In this document: positions 36,510 through 48,801 of the stretch, piece after piece
Numbering within the stretch: position 1 is the stretch's first letter
Layout: each line of letters starts with the position of its first letter
Position numbers and translations under genes: made by a program
Notes under the pieces: model-generated
What the model was told of the DNA's origin: nothing
What the model saw: the letters and a program-made list of their open reading frames with translations, nothing else
Databases searched by the model: none
NCBI GenBank assembly: GCA_003952965.2
Contig: CM025856.1
Location: 13,580,224 to 13,644,223, forward strand
Source: Morella rubra
Taxonomy: Eukaryota > Streptophyta > Magnoliopsida > Fagales > Myricaceae
Direction of reading: 5' to 3'
DNA: 64,000 nucleotides

Positions 36510-38060
36510 TCACACTTGATTCTCCAAGTTTGTGACATTTTAGATTAGGACACCGATCTGCTGATAGGCGCAGAACCCTACAAAGTTTAGATTCCAATAT
36601 TTCAGCCCCCATAGACACAAATGTATGTGATGTTTGTCATTTAGCAAAACAGAGGAGGTTACCATTTCCTGAATCTAGCCATGTAACGAAATCTTGTTTT
36701 GATTTAGTACATTTCGATGTTTGGGGTCCTTTCTCTGTAGCATCATTGAATGGATCAAGATATTTTCTCACTGTTGTGGACCATCACAGTAGATGCACTT
36801 GGGTTTATCTAATGCACCACAAATCACAAACTCAGACCATCATCCAATCCTTTTTTAATCTTATTGAAACCCAATACAACAAAAGGATCAAAGTTGTTAG
36901 AACAGATCAAGGACCCAAGTTTAATCTCAGAAATTTCTGAGTCAAAAGGGGTGGTTCACCAGAAAAGTTGTACATATACCCCTCAACAAAATTCAGTCGT
37001 TGAAAGAAAACATTTGCACCTTCTTAATGTTGCAAGGGCACTCAGATTTCAAGCCATTCTACCACTTATTTTCTGGGGGAATTGTGTATTAACAGCAGCC
37101 TATCTAATTAATAGAATTCCCACACCGATTTTGCACAACAAAACCCCATATGAAGTTCTAAATTCTCGGACCCCTTTTTATTCTCACCTTAGATCTTTTG
37201 GTTGCCTTTGCTATATTTCACTGTACCTAGACATAGACACAAGTTTGATCCTAGAGCATAAAGATGCATTTTCATAGGTTACCCTTACGGTGTTAAAGGC
37301 TATCGAGTTTATGACCTCAAAAATCGAACTATACATATCTCCTGAGATATCGTTTTTCATGAATCAATTTTTCCTCTTCAAGAATCCACTTCCACCGCAT
37401 CCGGGTTGCTCCCTACACCTTCCCTCTCCACATATGAAGATCTCCCCATTATTCCTAATCCAGTTTGTGCAAATTTTCCCATTCTCCAGCATTCTGATGC
37501 CGAACCTCTTCATTCAGATTTATCTCTTCTTGCTCCCTCACATGTTGCTGCAGAACAACCTGTTGAACTCTCAGAATCTCCATCAAATGCAGACATCAAC
37601 CAGCCTATTTTGTCTGAGCCTTTTCCTCAACCCCCTGCTCCTAGAAAGTCTATTCGCACTCGCCGACAACCACGTTTTTTGCGTGATTTTCATTGCCAAC
37701 TTGCTATTGGTCTAGCAGCCCCCATTGCGCCTCAAATTTCCAGGTCAACACATTCAGGTAACCCATATGAAATACTTACCATCGGATCAGCAGTGACGTA
37801 GAACCTAAAATGAAGTGGAAGGAAGCCAGAAATCAGTGCCCTTGAGGCCAATAACAACAGCTCCCTCCTAAAACTCTTGTCGCGAATAGTGGTTACAAAT
37901 CGGGTATCGGAAATACAGCTAGTATCTTTACCAATTAGGTCTGTCTCCATGCACCTTGATTTGCAGCTGAGGCGGAGTATCCAAATTTCTATCTACGGTT
38001 TGAAGCAAGCTTCTAGGCAATGGAACCTCGGTCATCACTCAACTCAATGAAAGGCAGATT
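36510..38060 (+). pseudogene. Ty1/copia pol fragment (pre-integrase, integrase, start of RT)
   Basis: In shifting frames the order is a GAG-pre-integrase piece (CDVCHLAKQRRLPFP), the integrase core ([69 protein letters not shown]), a hinge (Ser/Pro-rich, 37406-37800), and a trace of RT (IYGLKQASRQW) near 38.0 kb. The D and E residues of the integrase core are visible, but the frames break near 36.94, 37.28 and 37.8 kb. Gag, protease, most of RT and RNase H are missing. Confidence 0.85.
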
Positions 38061-38317
38061 ATTCACTATTTGTAGTCTTCATTTACTGCTGATGTCACTG
38101 ACTTGAGAGATATTGATTTGAATATTCAAGCACTTGGGAGTTCTCAAGTAGAATTGAGATCAACTCATGGAATTTCAATTTGTCAGCCTTTGGAGATCAT
38201 AGCAGATTGTACTTGGAAGTTGAAGTTGAAACTCTCACAAGATGATGGGAAGCTACTGAACCTAATTACGGGATCAGTTTAAGGACGGACTTACAGTTAG
38301 GAGCAAGCAATTAGGTC

Positions 38318-40049
38318 CAAGCCTAAAATTTAGATCGACTTAATTCAAGGGAGATAAGGCCCTAACTTACATTAGGCCCAAAACACAAGGCCTAATGTCT
38401 AATAGGATAATAATTATTTGATTAAAACATAGTTTATTACTTCCTAACTAAAAACTATGTTGTCATTGTTATTGGGACATTGGATAATTTAAGAATATAA
38501 GAGATAATCATCAAAGTTTTAATATAGGACTTTGGAGTTAAAGTTAGTACGTGAACCATGTTTCGTTTCTTTTTAAAGATCTAATATGTATTAAAAACAT
38601 TTTCTTTTATGTTATATCTTTTCTTTCTAATTGTGAAATTGCATATGGGTGTTGATTAAATCTATGTGAAATGTATAATGCTATGAGTATGATATGTCAT
38701 ACTGCATAAACATCTAATGGGTATGGGAAACAATAATTCGTTGAAAGAAACCCTTACCCAAAGGTGGTCCTAGGATCAGGTGACAATACCGCTCACAGTG
38801 GGACAATGTAAGCCACCACTGAGAGAATAGTGGTCAGTATCCCTTGGCTCAATGTACGCCTGTACTTTCCTAGAGGAGAGGAGGGACGCACAACCTGGAC
38901 TCTAGGGGTTAAACAGAGCGAAGAAAGGACACCTCTACTGATCGAAAAATGAAAGAAAGAAAGAAAGAAAATGATCGGGAAACAGAAGCATTCATTCTAC
39001 ACTGCATCGCTCATACTGCATTGATTGGTTATTTATGGATATTGCTCCTTCTCTATGTTGTTACTTTTGTTTATAACTATGCCATGTTCCCCACTCCTCC
39101 CTTACTGAGTCAATAGGACTCACCCTTTTTCCTTGTTTATTATTTTGTATGTTCGCGGCGGTCATCAGACTTGGCAGATGATGATATTCATGAGCAAGTA
39201 ACCTTGATTTTGACACTCATATATTAGTTGTCAAGATCTGGACATATGTTACGGATACCTTTGAGGTATACATGGGGTACGAGCCCCAATGGTTCCTCAA
39301 GACCACCCCTGCCCCTTCTTTCCCGCGTGGAAAACTTCGGGTTGGTAGATGTAGATCCAGCCCTCCTGCACATCGTCCTTCCACCACCGGCCCCACCAAT
39401 GGAAGGTTCTGGAGAGACGGTGTTTATAGATGTGACCTCTGACACTTAGCCAGAGGATTAGTTGATTTTAGCAGTTGTCACTCTTTTGTTAGTATGGGTT
39501 CAGTTTAGCTGTTTCACTGACATTGTAGTACGGAAAGCTTTAGACAGCTTTCGCTTTTGTCTTTGTCTTCTCTTTACTTTTGTATTCCTCGCAAAGGACT
39601 TTTGTTATTTGTAAAAGAGAGACTCCGTTACTAGTAAAATATATATATATTATGTATTTACATTTCGAAATTTTTCTTATTCTATTTCGTCCTTGCCTAC
39701 ATTTAATTTTATCCTCTTAACTTTCACCTTTTTATAATTGTTCTTGATTTTATTATAATTTCATTTCCTCAATTAATTCATTTTATTTTTCCTTATTCAC
39801 TTCAGAACTTTTAACTTCTAGAATTATTTGAATGTCGCATTTTCCTCAAATTTCTGAAAAAAAAAAATTACTTTTCCTTCCTTGATGTATTCTGAATTTC
39901 AAAATGAATTGTAATCAAACGTTTCCGCTAAGCCTTTTCAAGCCGATTGTCAGGACTTATTAGAATCAATTCGTGTTGTAATCCCCGTTTGTGTGCATAC
40001 CATCATTATAAGTGAGTCTATGGGGTAAGTACGGGCACGGGGCATGACA
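38318..40049 (+). mobile_element. LTR-like direct repeat, copy 2
   Basis: Partner of copy 1, about 190 bases longer because of indels (for example extra sequence around 39.0-39.1 kb with a second tandem tail). The copies have diverged by many substitutions and indels, so the pair is old or was never two LTRs of one insertion. Confidence 0.55.
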
Positions 40050-40683
40050 GTTAGTGACAAATTTTTATTTATCAACCAAAAATTTGTCACTAAAAGTGAC
40101 ATTTTTTTAAGTGAGATACGCATTCTACGTGCATATAAACGAGATAAAAGTTAAGCCAAGATTTGCTATGCTAAACAATTAAAATCGCTTCAGAATTACG
40201 GTGACAAGATTTAAAAGATACAGAGGAGCAAAAGTATTAGTGGAGAATTAAATTAAATGATATATGTGAGCTGATCACATGATACTTATTGTGTTTTGGT
40301 TTCTTTGCCGTAAGTTGGCGTGAAACGAATAGTAAATCTGACGCATTAAGTATAAGCGACTGCGGGGAGGGCACCTCATCATATAGCAAGGCATACTGCG
40401 TGTTTGTAAAACCAAAGGTTTTGAAGGAAGTGGAGATGAAAGATTATTTATGAAAATTGGTAAAAAAAAAGTAAACACATGAGTGAATTTTTTATATTTA
40501 GTGTAATAAAAAAAGATAATTCGATGGAAGATATATTATTTTATAATTACTTTATTATTAATTTATTGACCAAACTTTTAATTTGGAAAATACCATGGTA
40601 ATATATATATCAGACATATGCATGTCCCTTCCATGGAACTAGAAGCCCTTATGCCAACTATCTCTCATACATAAAAAGACTAA

Positions 40684-41049
40684 AGTTAAATACACTTTTC
40701 ACCCTCCGATTATTGGAGTTCTGACACTTTGCACCCCAAATTATCAATTTTGTTACATTTCGCCCTCAACTACCAATCGTTTACACTTTACACCCTACCG
40801 TTAATTTGGACGAAAATTGCTATTTTGGTTTAGTGAAATAACGATTTTACCCTAATAATTTTTATAATTATATTTTTATAGGGATAAATTTGTCATTTCA
40901 CAAAAAAAAAATAGCAATTTCATCTAAATTAACGGCAGGGTGCAAAATATAAATAGTTGGTAGTTGAAGGGCGAAATGTAACAAAATTGATAATTTGGGA
41001 TGCAAAGTGTCAAAACCCTAATAGTCAGAGAGCAAAAACTGTATTTTTC
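40684..41049. repeat. 366-bp near-perfect palindrome (fold-back element)
   Basis: The left arm (40684-40837) and right arm (40900-41049) are inverted copies about 150 bases long with few differences. Shared words are gacactttgca, caaattatcaattttgttac and taccgttaattt. Even the 60-base centre partly pairs (gtgaaataac against gtcatttcac). It is non-coding. Confidence 0.8.
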
Positions 41050-41131
41050 CCAAAAGAATAAATGGTGGCAGATCACATTGGTAAGTGAATGTCCTTTTCA
41101 TTAATGAACAATATTAGCAATAGTAGATTAA

Positions 41132-41329
41132 GGGTGTGTTTGTTTGTAAAATTTTGGGGAGGTTAAAATTTTAGGGTATTGGATTTGGTGAAAAAGTAAA
41201 GAGAGAGATGATTTTTAATATTTATTATAGTGAAAAGTAATGATTTGATGGGGAGAGAGAGATTATATTGTAATTTTTTATTGTGTTAAAATTTTAAGAA
41301 GTGTAAAATTTTGGTGTGCAAATGCACCC
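41132..41329. mobile_element. MITE-like element
   Basis: Inverted ends gggtgtgtttg... and cgggtgcatttg... (other strand), each followed by an 'aaaattttgg/aaaatttt' block, flank 198 bases of AT-rich DNA with gtgaaaaagtaaagagagag, which recurs in the element at 218-395. The two are probably related families. Confidence 0.5.
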
Positions 41330-41708
41330 GAAGTAGAATCGAGTGAAATCTTGGGTCCTTGCTCTAGAAAGTACATATCATTAAATATAATATAGAACTA
41401 ATTGCTAGAAAAGTACTAAATAGCATAACCCTATAGTGTACCCGGCCGTTTAATTAACATATATAAGAACCCTTAAAAGTTTCCTGCTTCTCTTTTGAAT
41501 ATGACAATATTATCTCCATGTATTTGGGATAAGTTCGATCTAGGGTTAACCTCTCAATAGTAAAAAATATCCAGCAGTATATATATTCACTAAGCTTAGT
41601 TTAAGTGGACATTTTTCTTTGCAAAAGAAATTAGTCTTGTGGGTCGTAGGAGGTGTGTTCCAGATGAGTTGCGAATGAAAAATGACAGTGTCTTGTTTCG
41701 TAATTTAG

Positions 41709-42096
41709 GTGATGTTTGGCAATTAAAAATTTTAAAAATTTTGAGTTTGTAAGAGAGAATTTTTTAATTTGACTTTTTATGATGGTTTATAAAAAAAGTC
41801 AGTGAAAAAGTTGAAAAATATTTGATTGTAAAATGATTTTCATTGAAGTTTGTTAAAAAGTAGAGAAAGAGAATATTCCATTGGTTTTTTTTAATGAAAA
41901 AGTAATAGAGTTTGTTATAAAGTAAAGAGATAGAATATTTTTTATGTATTTTTTTTTATGAAAAATTATTGAAGTTAGTGTGAAAAGGTGTTTGAATTGT
42001 GTAAAATATTTGAGATTTTGATGTTTGGTCGTAAAAATTTTGAGTTTTTGAAAACATTTCTTAAAAAGTTGAAAATATTTCATATCCAAACATCAC
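41709..42096. mobile_element. MITE with gtgatgtttgg ends
   Basis: The left end gtgatgtttgg and right end ccaaacatcac are perfect 11-base inverted repeats. The interior is AT-rich, with an internal copy of gatgtttggtcgt near 42.02 kb, suggesting nesting or duplication. Target duplication unresolved. Confidence 0.65.
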
Positions 42097-42099
42097 TGG

Positions 42100-44102
42100 C
42101 CTCCAGAATGCTTCAATGTCCATTGCAGATCTAGCTGAGTTCAATTAAACACCTTGTTATGCTCTTTCAAATGATGGGACTCGGTGTCACTTTTGAGATT
42201 CAAAACTATAAAGTTTGACAAATTAAATCCTCAAACTACCAAAATTTCTCAATGTAAGCCATCTAATGCAATCCGAACATCAACAACTTTTCACATGATC
42301 CTTTTTTATTTATTATTGTTCATTTCAATCTAAGATTTTAACAAAGAGTACATGTTAATGAATTTAGAAGTTTAGGGGTTCGATGAAACGAATTTCGTAA
42401 TTTTGTGAAATCACGAACTTTCCTGTAAGTTTAAACTATTGGGAAGAGGTAATTTTTTTTTTTTTTAATTATATGTTAATCTAACAAGTTTGGATTCTAA
42501 GCTGATATTAGTTTAGGGTGCAAAGGGATTTTTTTAAAAAATAAAAAAATAGAAGGAAGGATGACAGTCCTGTAGAATGTCACCCTTAACCCTGTTAACT
42601 TCACAGATTTTTTTTTTTTTTTTTAAGGTTTCTAGTTATGAGCAGCGGTCAGAGAGGAAAGTGTTGGATTTAATGGAACGAAAAAGAAAAAAAAAACAAC
42701 GAAAGTTTGTGTAATTAGGACTCCTTTCCTTCTTTAGATTAATCCAAGCCAATTAGTCTATACATATGCCTCTTCATCGTCTGTTATATATTTGCAAGTG
42801 CTTATATAGTAACTCAACTTGTGAATTCGACTTATATACTGCCGGAGAAGGCAAACCAACTGCCCTAATTGCGTTCATATGCTGCCCACCATTTGATTCC
42901 CCGGCCCATTCCTCTGTAATGATGAAATGATTGAAGGGCTGTGGTGGCTTTAGCACAAAACCATGTGGGGGCACCTAATCTTGTGCGTTCTTATTGATTC
43001 TCAAATGGGTACAAAAATACAGCAAAAGATATTCATGAGAGCGTCGCACTACTGTCATGAATAATGAAGGAATTTGAGTCCTTTCCTCAGGAAGCTGCCC
43101 TGCGCACATGGCTTCCAGCTCTCCACCACGTTAAATGGCTAGAATTATTACCCATTCAAATGTTTGGAGTTGGATTATTGTATTTTAGATATTAATACTT
43201 TTATACAGCCAGAGGGTTGCATGTGAAGGCTTAGGAATGGACTCAAATTGTTTATAGGAAGGGATGGTGTCTGGTGGGCGGAGACAATGATTGTCTTGAA
43301 AACATTTCTCTCCATGGGACCCATTATCTTGTTTCTCTTATGTCATGGAGAAAGTTCCAACTTGTCGGTTGTTTTATATCATCTTTTCTCCACTCTGTAA
43401 TGTGCTGATATTCTCTTTTGTCCAATTCATTATATTAAGCCTCGAGGTAACACTTAACAGTACTTATCTTAATAAACCACTTCAGTTTGAACTGATAGAT
43501 AGAATTACCTCCTGTATAAGCATAACATCATCAGAGAAATGGCTGCATCGAGTATCGATCTCGTTCGTATGTGTTAAGCAGAGAGCATAATGATGAAGTG
43601 AACCTAATGACAGGCACCCAAATGTAGAAGAAAAGTATTAGTGGGAAGATTTGCTGGTGGTGGACTAGTGGATTAATTTGAAGTTCTGAATTAATAAAGG
43701 AAAGTGTGCCAGGCAAGTAAAGTGAAAGGAGGAAGCTTGGCATTGCTCTGGTCTATAGTTCCAATACCTTTTCAATAGAAATAAGGTAGGGAAGTTGCAC
43801 AATTCAATCTTGATGATGAATTTGGAATTTAAAAAAGAAGAAAAATGCAGGGGAGGGAAGTTCATTTTCACTTGAAAATGAAGATATAGGATTGTTACTC
43901 ATTAATCACCCACGTAGGGTTGACCGTGATTAAATTATAATGATCAATGGTCACTGCAACACATTCTCTCCATGTTTTAGTGTCTAGGAGATTTCAAATA
44001 AGTCCAAAGCTTTACAGTCATTAAGTGCAGATGATTAGCTGTTGCAGATCCCAAGAACCCACGTATACACAATAATCTGCATCTCCATTTGTTATTAATT
44101 AT

Positions 44103-44105
<3 letters not shown>
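42100..44105. other. Intergenic region upstream of the receptor kinase
   Basis: No gene recognised. This is the presumed promoter side of the MIK1-like gene. Short frames on both strands lack motifs. Homopolymer T runs at 42.45 and 42.61 kb. Confidence 0.45.

Positions 44106-44108
<3 letters not shown>

Positions 44109-44146
<38 letters not shown>
44109..44146 (+). repeat. (CT)n tract in the leader of the receptor-kinase gene
   Basis: About 19 CT units end roughly 95 bases before the receptor-kinase ATG. CT/GA tracts near plant transcription starts are known binding sites of BPC (GAGA-binding) factors. A regulatory role here is inference. Confidence 0.8.
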
Positions 44147-44149
<3 letters not shown>

Positions 44150-44241
44150 GTTCATATAACTCCTTGTTGCCACCTTAGTCGTTTGTTCGACAAACCCAAG
44201 AACCGCAAAGTTGAGAGGAAGGAAACCAAAAGAACAACAAA

Positions 44242-47200
44242 ATGGAAACCTCCTTATTCTTCTACTGTTTCATTGGCCTCTCTCTTGTTTTTGCTGAGGG
44301 AACTCAAACCTCACCAGCTGATGAATTGTCAACCTTACTATCAATAAAATCTAGTCTTGTCGACCCCTTAGACAGCCTGAAGGATTGGAAAACGCCAAGC
44401 AATGCCGTTGAAAATGGTTCACTTCATTGTAACTGGACCGGAGTCTCGTGCAACTTCAAAAGCCTAGTGGAGAAGCTTGATCTCTCCAACATGAATCTCA
44501 GCGGCAGCGTGTCAGACCACATTCAAGAACTTCGTAGTCTTTCTTCTCTCAACATTTGCTGTAATGGGTTTGCCTCAACATTGCCAAAATCACTGTCCGA
44601 TCTTACCTCGCTGAAGAGCCTTGATGTAAGTCAGAATTACTTCATCGGCAGCTTCTCCACTGGCCTTGGAAGGGCCTCAGGACTGACTTCAGTAAATGCA
44701 TCGAGCAATAATTTCTCTGGTATCCTCCCAGAGGATCTCGGAAATGCAACATCACTTGAGGTACTCGATTTTCGAGGGAGCTTCTTTGAAGGCTCAATTC
44801 CTGCATCTTTCCAGAATTTGCAGAAACTGAAGTTCCTTGGCCTTTCTGGGAATAATTTCACTGGAACAATTCCCAGAGTGCTCGGGCAACTTTCTTCCAT
44901 GGAGACTATGATTCTTGGATACAATGAGTTTGAAGGTGAGGTCCCAGTGGAGTTCGGCAACCTTGCCAATCTCCAGTATCTTGACTTGGCGGTTGGCAGC
45001 CTCAGTGGCCAGATTCCGCCTGAATTGGGCAGGCTAAAACAGCTTACTACAATTTATCTGTACAAAAACAATTTTACAGGAAACATTCCACCAGAAATCG
45101 GCAACATCACCTCCCTCACATATCTGGATCTCTCTGATAATCAGATTTCAGGACAGATTCCGGCTGAGCTAGCAGGATTGAAGAACTTGCAGCTCTTGAA
45201 TCTAATGTGCAATCGTCTGACTGGTCCAATTCCCAGCAAGCTTGGTGAGTTGACTAAATTGGAGGTACTGGAGCTATGGAGGAACTCTTTGACAGGTCCT
45301 ATGCCAAGAAATCTCGGACAGAATTCTCCCTTGCAATGGTTAGACTTGTCATCAAATTCATTGTCGGGTGAGATTCCACCAGGTTTGTGTAATTCAGGCA
45401 ATCTCACTAAACTCATTCTCTTCAACAATTCCATTTCGGGCCCCATCCCAATCGGTCTTGCGACATGTAAGTCGCTGGTCCGTGTTCGGATGCAAAACAA
45501 TCGCATTTCCGGGACCATTCCAGTTGGGGTAGGAACTCTTCCAATCCTTGAACGGCTGGAGTTAGCAAACAACAATCTCACAGGTCAAATCCCACAAGAT
45601 ATTGCACTTTCTTCATCTCTTTCTTTCATTGATGTCTCCTCCAACAACCTTGAATCATCTCTTCCTTTCACCATTTTCTCTATTCCTAAGCTACAAAGCT
45701 TCATCGCTGCCAACAACAATCTGCAAGATAGTATACCAGACCAGTTCCAAGACTGCCCATCACTTTCCATGCTTGACCTTTCAAACAATCATTTCTCAGG
45801 AAAAATTCCAGTAAGTATTGCTTCGTGCATAAAATTGGTGAATTTAAAACTTCAAAACAACCAGTTCACCGGAGAAATTCCAAAAGGATTTGCAACTATG
45901 CCATCATTATCTATCCTTGATCTGTCCAAAAATTCTCTTATTGGTAGGATACCAGAGAACTTCGGAAGCTCACCAGCCCTGGAAATGGTCAACTTGTCGT
46001 TCAACAAGCTTGAGGGTCCACTCCCCTCAAATGGTCTGTGGATGACCATAAATTCTAATGATCTAATGGGCAATGCTGGTCTTTGCGGTGCAATACTTCC
46101 ACCATGTTCTCAAACTTTTGCCGTACCACCAGGAAGAAGAAGCGTGCGTATAAAGCACATCCTTGTGGGATTTATGGTTGGAATTTCGGTAATATTATCT
46201 CTTGGCTTAGCTTTTTTCACTGGAAGATGGCTATATAGAAGATGGTACTTGTACAACGGCTTCTTTGATGAATTGTTCAAGAAGAGCAACGAACAATGGC
46301 CGTGGAGGCTAGTAGCATTCCAGAGAATCGGTTTCACCAGCAGCGACATACTAGCCTGCATTAAGGAATCCAATCTGATCGGCATGGGAGGTACCGGTGT
46401 AGTGTACAAGGCTGAAATCCATCGGCCACATGCAGCTGTTGCTGTTAAAAAGCTATGGAAGTCAGGGAGGGACATTGAAAGCGGCGAAGATCTACTGGCG
46501 GAGGTGAATCTCCTCGGCAGGCTTCGGCATCGGAACATTGTAAGGCTTTTAGGGTATCTTCACAATGAAGCTGACGTAATGATTCTATATGAATACATGC
46601 CAAACGGGAACCTGGGGACTGCACTCCACGGAAAAGAAGCCGCAACGTTGCTGGCGGATTGGGTTTCACGATATAACATAGCAGTCGGGGTTGCACAAGG
46701 GCTGCATTACCTCCACCATGACTGCCAACCACCCATAATCCACCGGGATATTAAGTCCAACAACATACTCCTCAACGCCAACCTAGAGGCGAGGATAGCG
46801 GATTTCGGGTTGGCAAGGATGATGGTTCAGAAGAACGAGACTGTCTCCACGGTGGCTGGATCATACGGATATATTGCACCTGGTAAGTTTTCGACTGTCT
46901 CTACCATTAACTGAGTTATGTGGGTTACACTTTACACTGACATCTATTTTGTAAAACTAGTCCTTGCAGGAAGATAATGAATTATAACATCAACTATAGT
47001 TTCGTGACATGTTCCGCTTCTTCTGGGAATTGTGTTTGGATAGAAAGAAAAGGAACAAATTTTCTACACAACCAACTACATTGCCGGAATAACATTCCAA
47101 TAGTACACAACTTGAAGTTCTGAAATGAATTTCAATTTCTCAGCTGCTAACTATGTTTGCGCAATATTCCATTCTTTAATGACAGAATACGGATATACTC

Positions 47201-47625
47201 TGAAGGTCAACGAGAAGACCGACATATACAGCTTTGGTGTTGTACTTTTGGAGCTTCTGACTGGGAAAATGCCCTTAGATCCTGCATTTGGAGAACCAAT
47301 CGATATTGTTGAATGGGTTCGAAGGAAGATTAGAAGTAACAGGGGCTTAGAAGAAACATTGGAACCCAATATAGCTGGTGAATGCAAACACGTCCAAGAA
47401 GAGATGCTTCTGGTCCTAAGAATCGCCCTTCTTTGCACTGCAAAACTCCCCAAGGACAGACCATCTATGAGGGACGTCATAACAATGCTTGGAGAGGCAA
47501 AGCCAAGAAGGAAAAGCATTTGTCAGAGTGGGGGACACGGTAGTAGAAAAGAGAAGCCAATCTTTAGCACCTCACCTCTTATAGGTCTTCTGTATGAACA
47601 ATCTCTGCAGGCTGCTGCTGAGTGA
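44242..47625 (+). CDS. MIK1: LRR receptor-like kinase, MIK1/PXL2 type (two exons)
   Basis: Exons are 44242-46882 and 47186-47625, joined at GCACCTG|gtaagt ... gacag|AATACG, restoring [12 protein letters not shown]. The total is 1027 codons with the stop. In order: signal peptide (about 1-19, [13 protein letters not shown]), LRR N-cap with the pair C63/C70, about 20 plant LRRs (75-610), C-cap LCGAILPPC, one membrane helix (about 640-660), and a Ser/Thr kinase. The glycine loop is G714MGGTGVVY, lysine K736, HRD at 834-836 and DFG from D854, so all catalytic residues are present and it is an RD kinase. The single intron in the activation segment is standard for this clade (LRR XI). Arabidopsis MIK1/PXL2 is about 1010 residues and acts at the plasma membrane, with MDIS1, in perceiving pollen-tube attractants; it is also close to PXY. 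Orthology is by recognition, not by a tree. Confidence 0.88.
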
Positions 47626-48801
47626 AGATTTTTTCTCAACTTTCGTTCCTTCTTTTTCTCTTTTCAGACCGGAGGCCCATTATACAAAAACAAAACAGTT
47701 TATTCCAAATCAAGAATCTTCTAATTTGTTTCATGTAAGATATCAACTGCTTGAGTAATTGAGATATCGCCAGTATAATACATGTATTCCATAAGCCCAT
47801 AAACAGACTGTCTACGTAAAGTGGAGCTCGATTCCTATGAATGATTGAAATCTTCTATTTGTGGTTTCCTTCGAAAATAATCTCTAACTCCCTTTTTTCC
47901 ATTTTTGTTCTTAATTTGCAGCTTTAGTTACTATAAACTGACCCCACGACTTGAACATGTTATGATACCTAAAATCATGTTGATGCTACTGAGTTTTCCT
48001 ATGTGACTTCGGAGATAAATTTTTCCCAGCTTTCCTGTCCACAAGGTATATAAGACAGTCATTCTCTGTCCTGTCAAGATGCTGATGAAGTTCATAGTCC
48101 TTTTAGTCATGTAAACAACAAATTGCTTTAGAGGTAAACCTGTCATGGCCAAACGTCATAAAAATCACACCACCAAAAATTGAACATAAAAGGCCATCTT
48201 CCTGTTTCCATGACCGGAGTAATATTTTCCCATAGGCTGTAGCCTAGACTAAATATATTTTTACAGTCACTAAGTATATGATTCTCGAGTTCAACAGTTT
48301 ACAGGTATGAGTGCTTTAAGGGAATAGAGCTGGAGTCATGAGTTCAAGACCATTACCTACCAAAACAAAATGACTTTAAGACCACTGGATGCTCGTGTAC
48401 TTATTCATGAATCGGTAGGTAGATTTATAGTCATACACATCATCACTAAGCAAAAAAGATATGCTTTTGGCAACCACCAGTGGTCCACCACCTATTACAA
48501 TGTAGTCGAAAAGAGAGCATTAAAGACTTTCTTAGCGTGTGAAAGACTTTCAACCCATCATAACAGCAAATGAACAAATGATGGCTTCAGGAAAAATGGC
48601 ACAACTTCCCAGACCAAAACTGCAGGTTTCTGCAACTAGTTCACATCCCACTCTCCTATGCTAAAATGGCTAAAAAAAAAATTGTAACATGACAATTAGG
48701 GAACCTACACTGAAGCACCAATAATCTATCAATGCTGTACAAGAAAAAACTGGGATTCACCTTAAATTCCACAATGGGTCTCAGCTTCAAAGCTGCACAT
48801 T
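47626..48801. other. Convergent intergenic region between the two host genes
   Basis: It contains the 3' ends of the plus-strand receptor kinase and the minus-strand FTSHI gene. No additional gene recognised; the short frames at 47931-48152 and 48370-48573 carry no motifs. Confidence 0.5.

Noticed and set aside
44147..44347. Frame overlapping the MIK1 start as an upstream ORF
   Set aside because: It begins at GTG, not ATG, so it is not a convincing eukaryotic uORF.
44637..46732. Several minus-strand frames of 70-146 residues within the receptor kinase
   Set aside because: Shadows of the LRR and kinase coding sequence; no motifs of their own.
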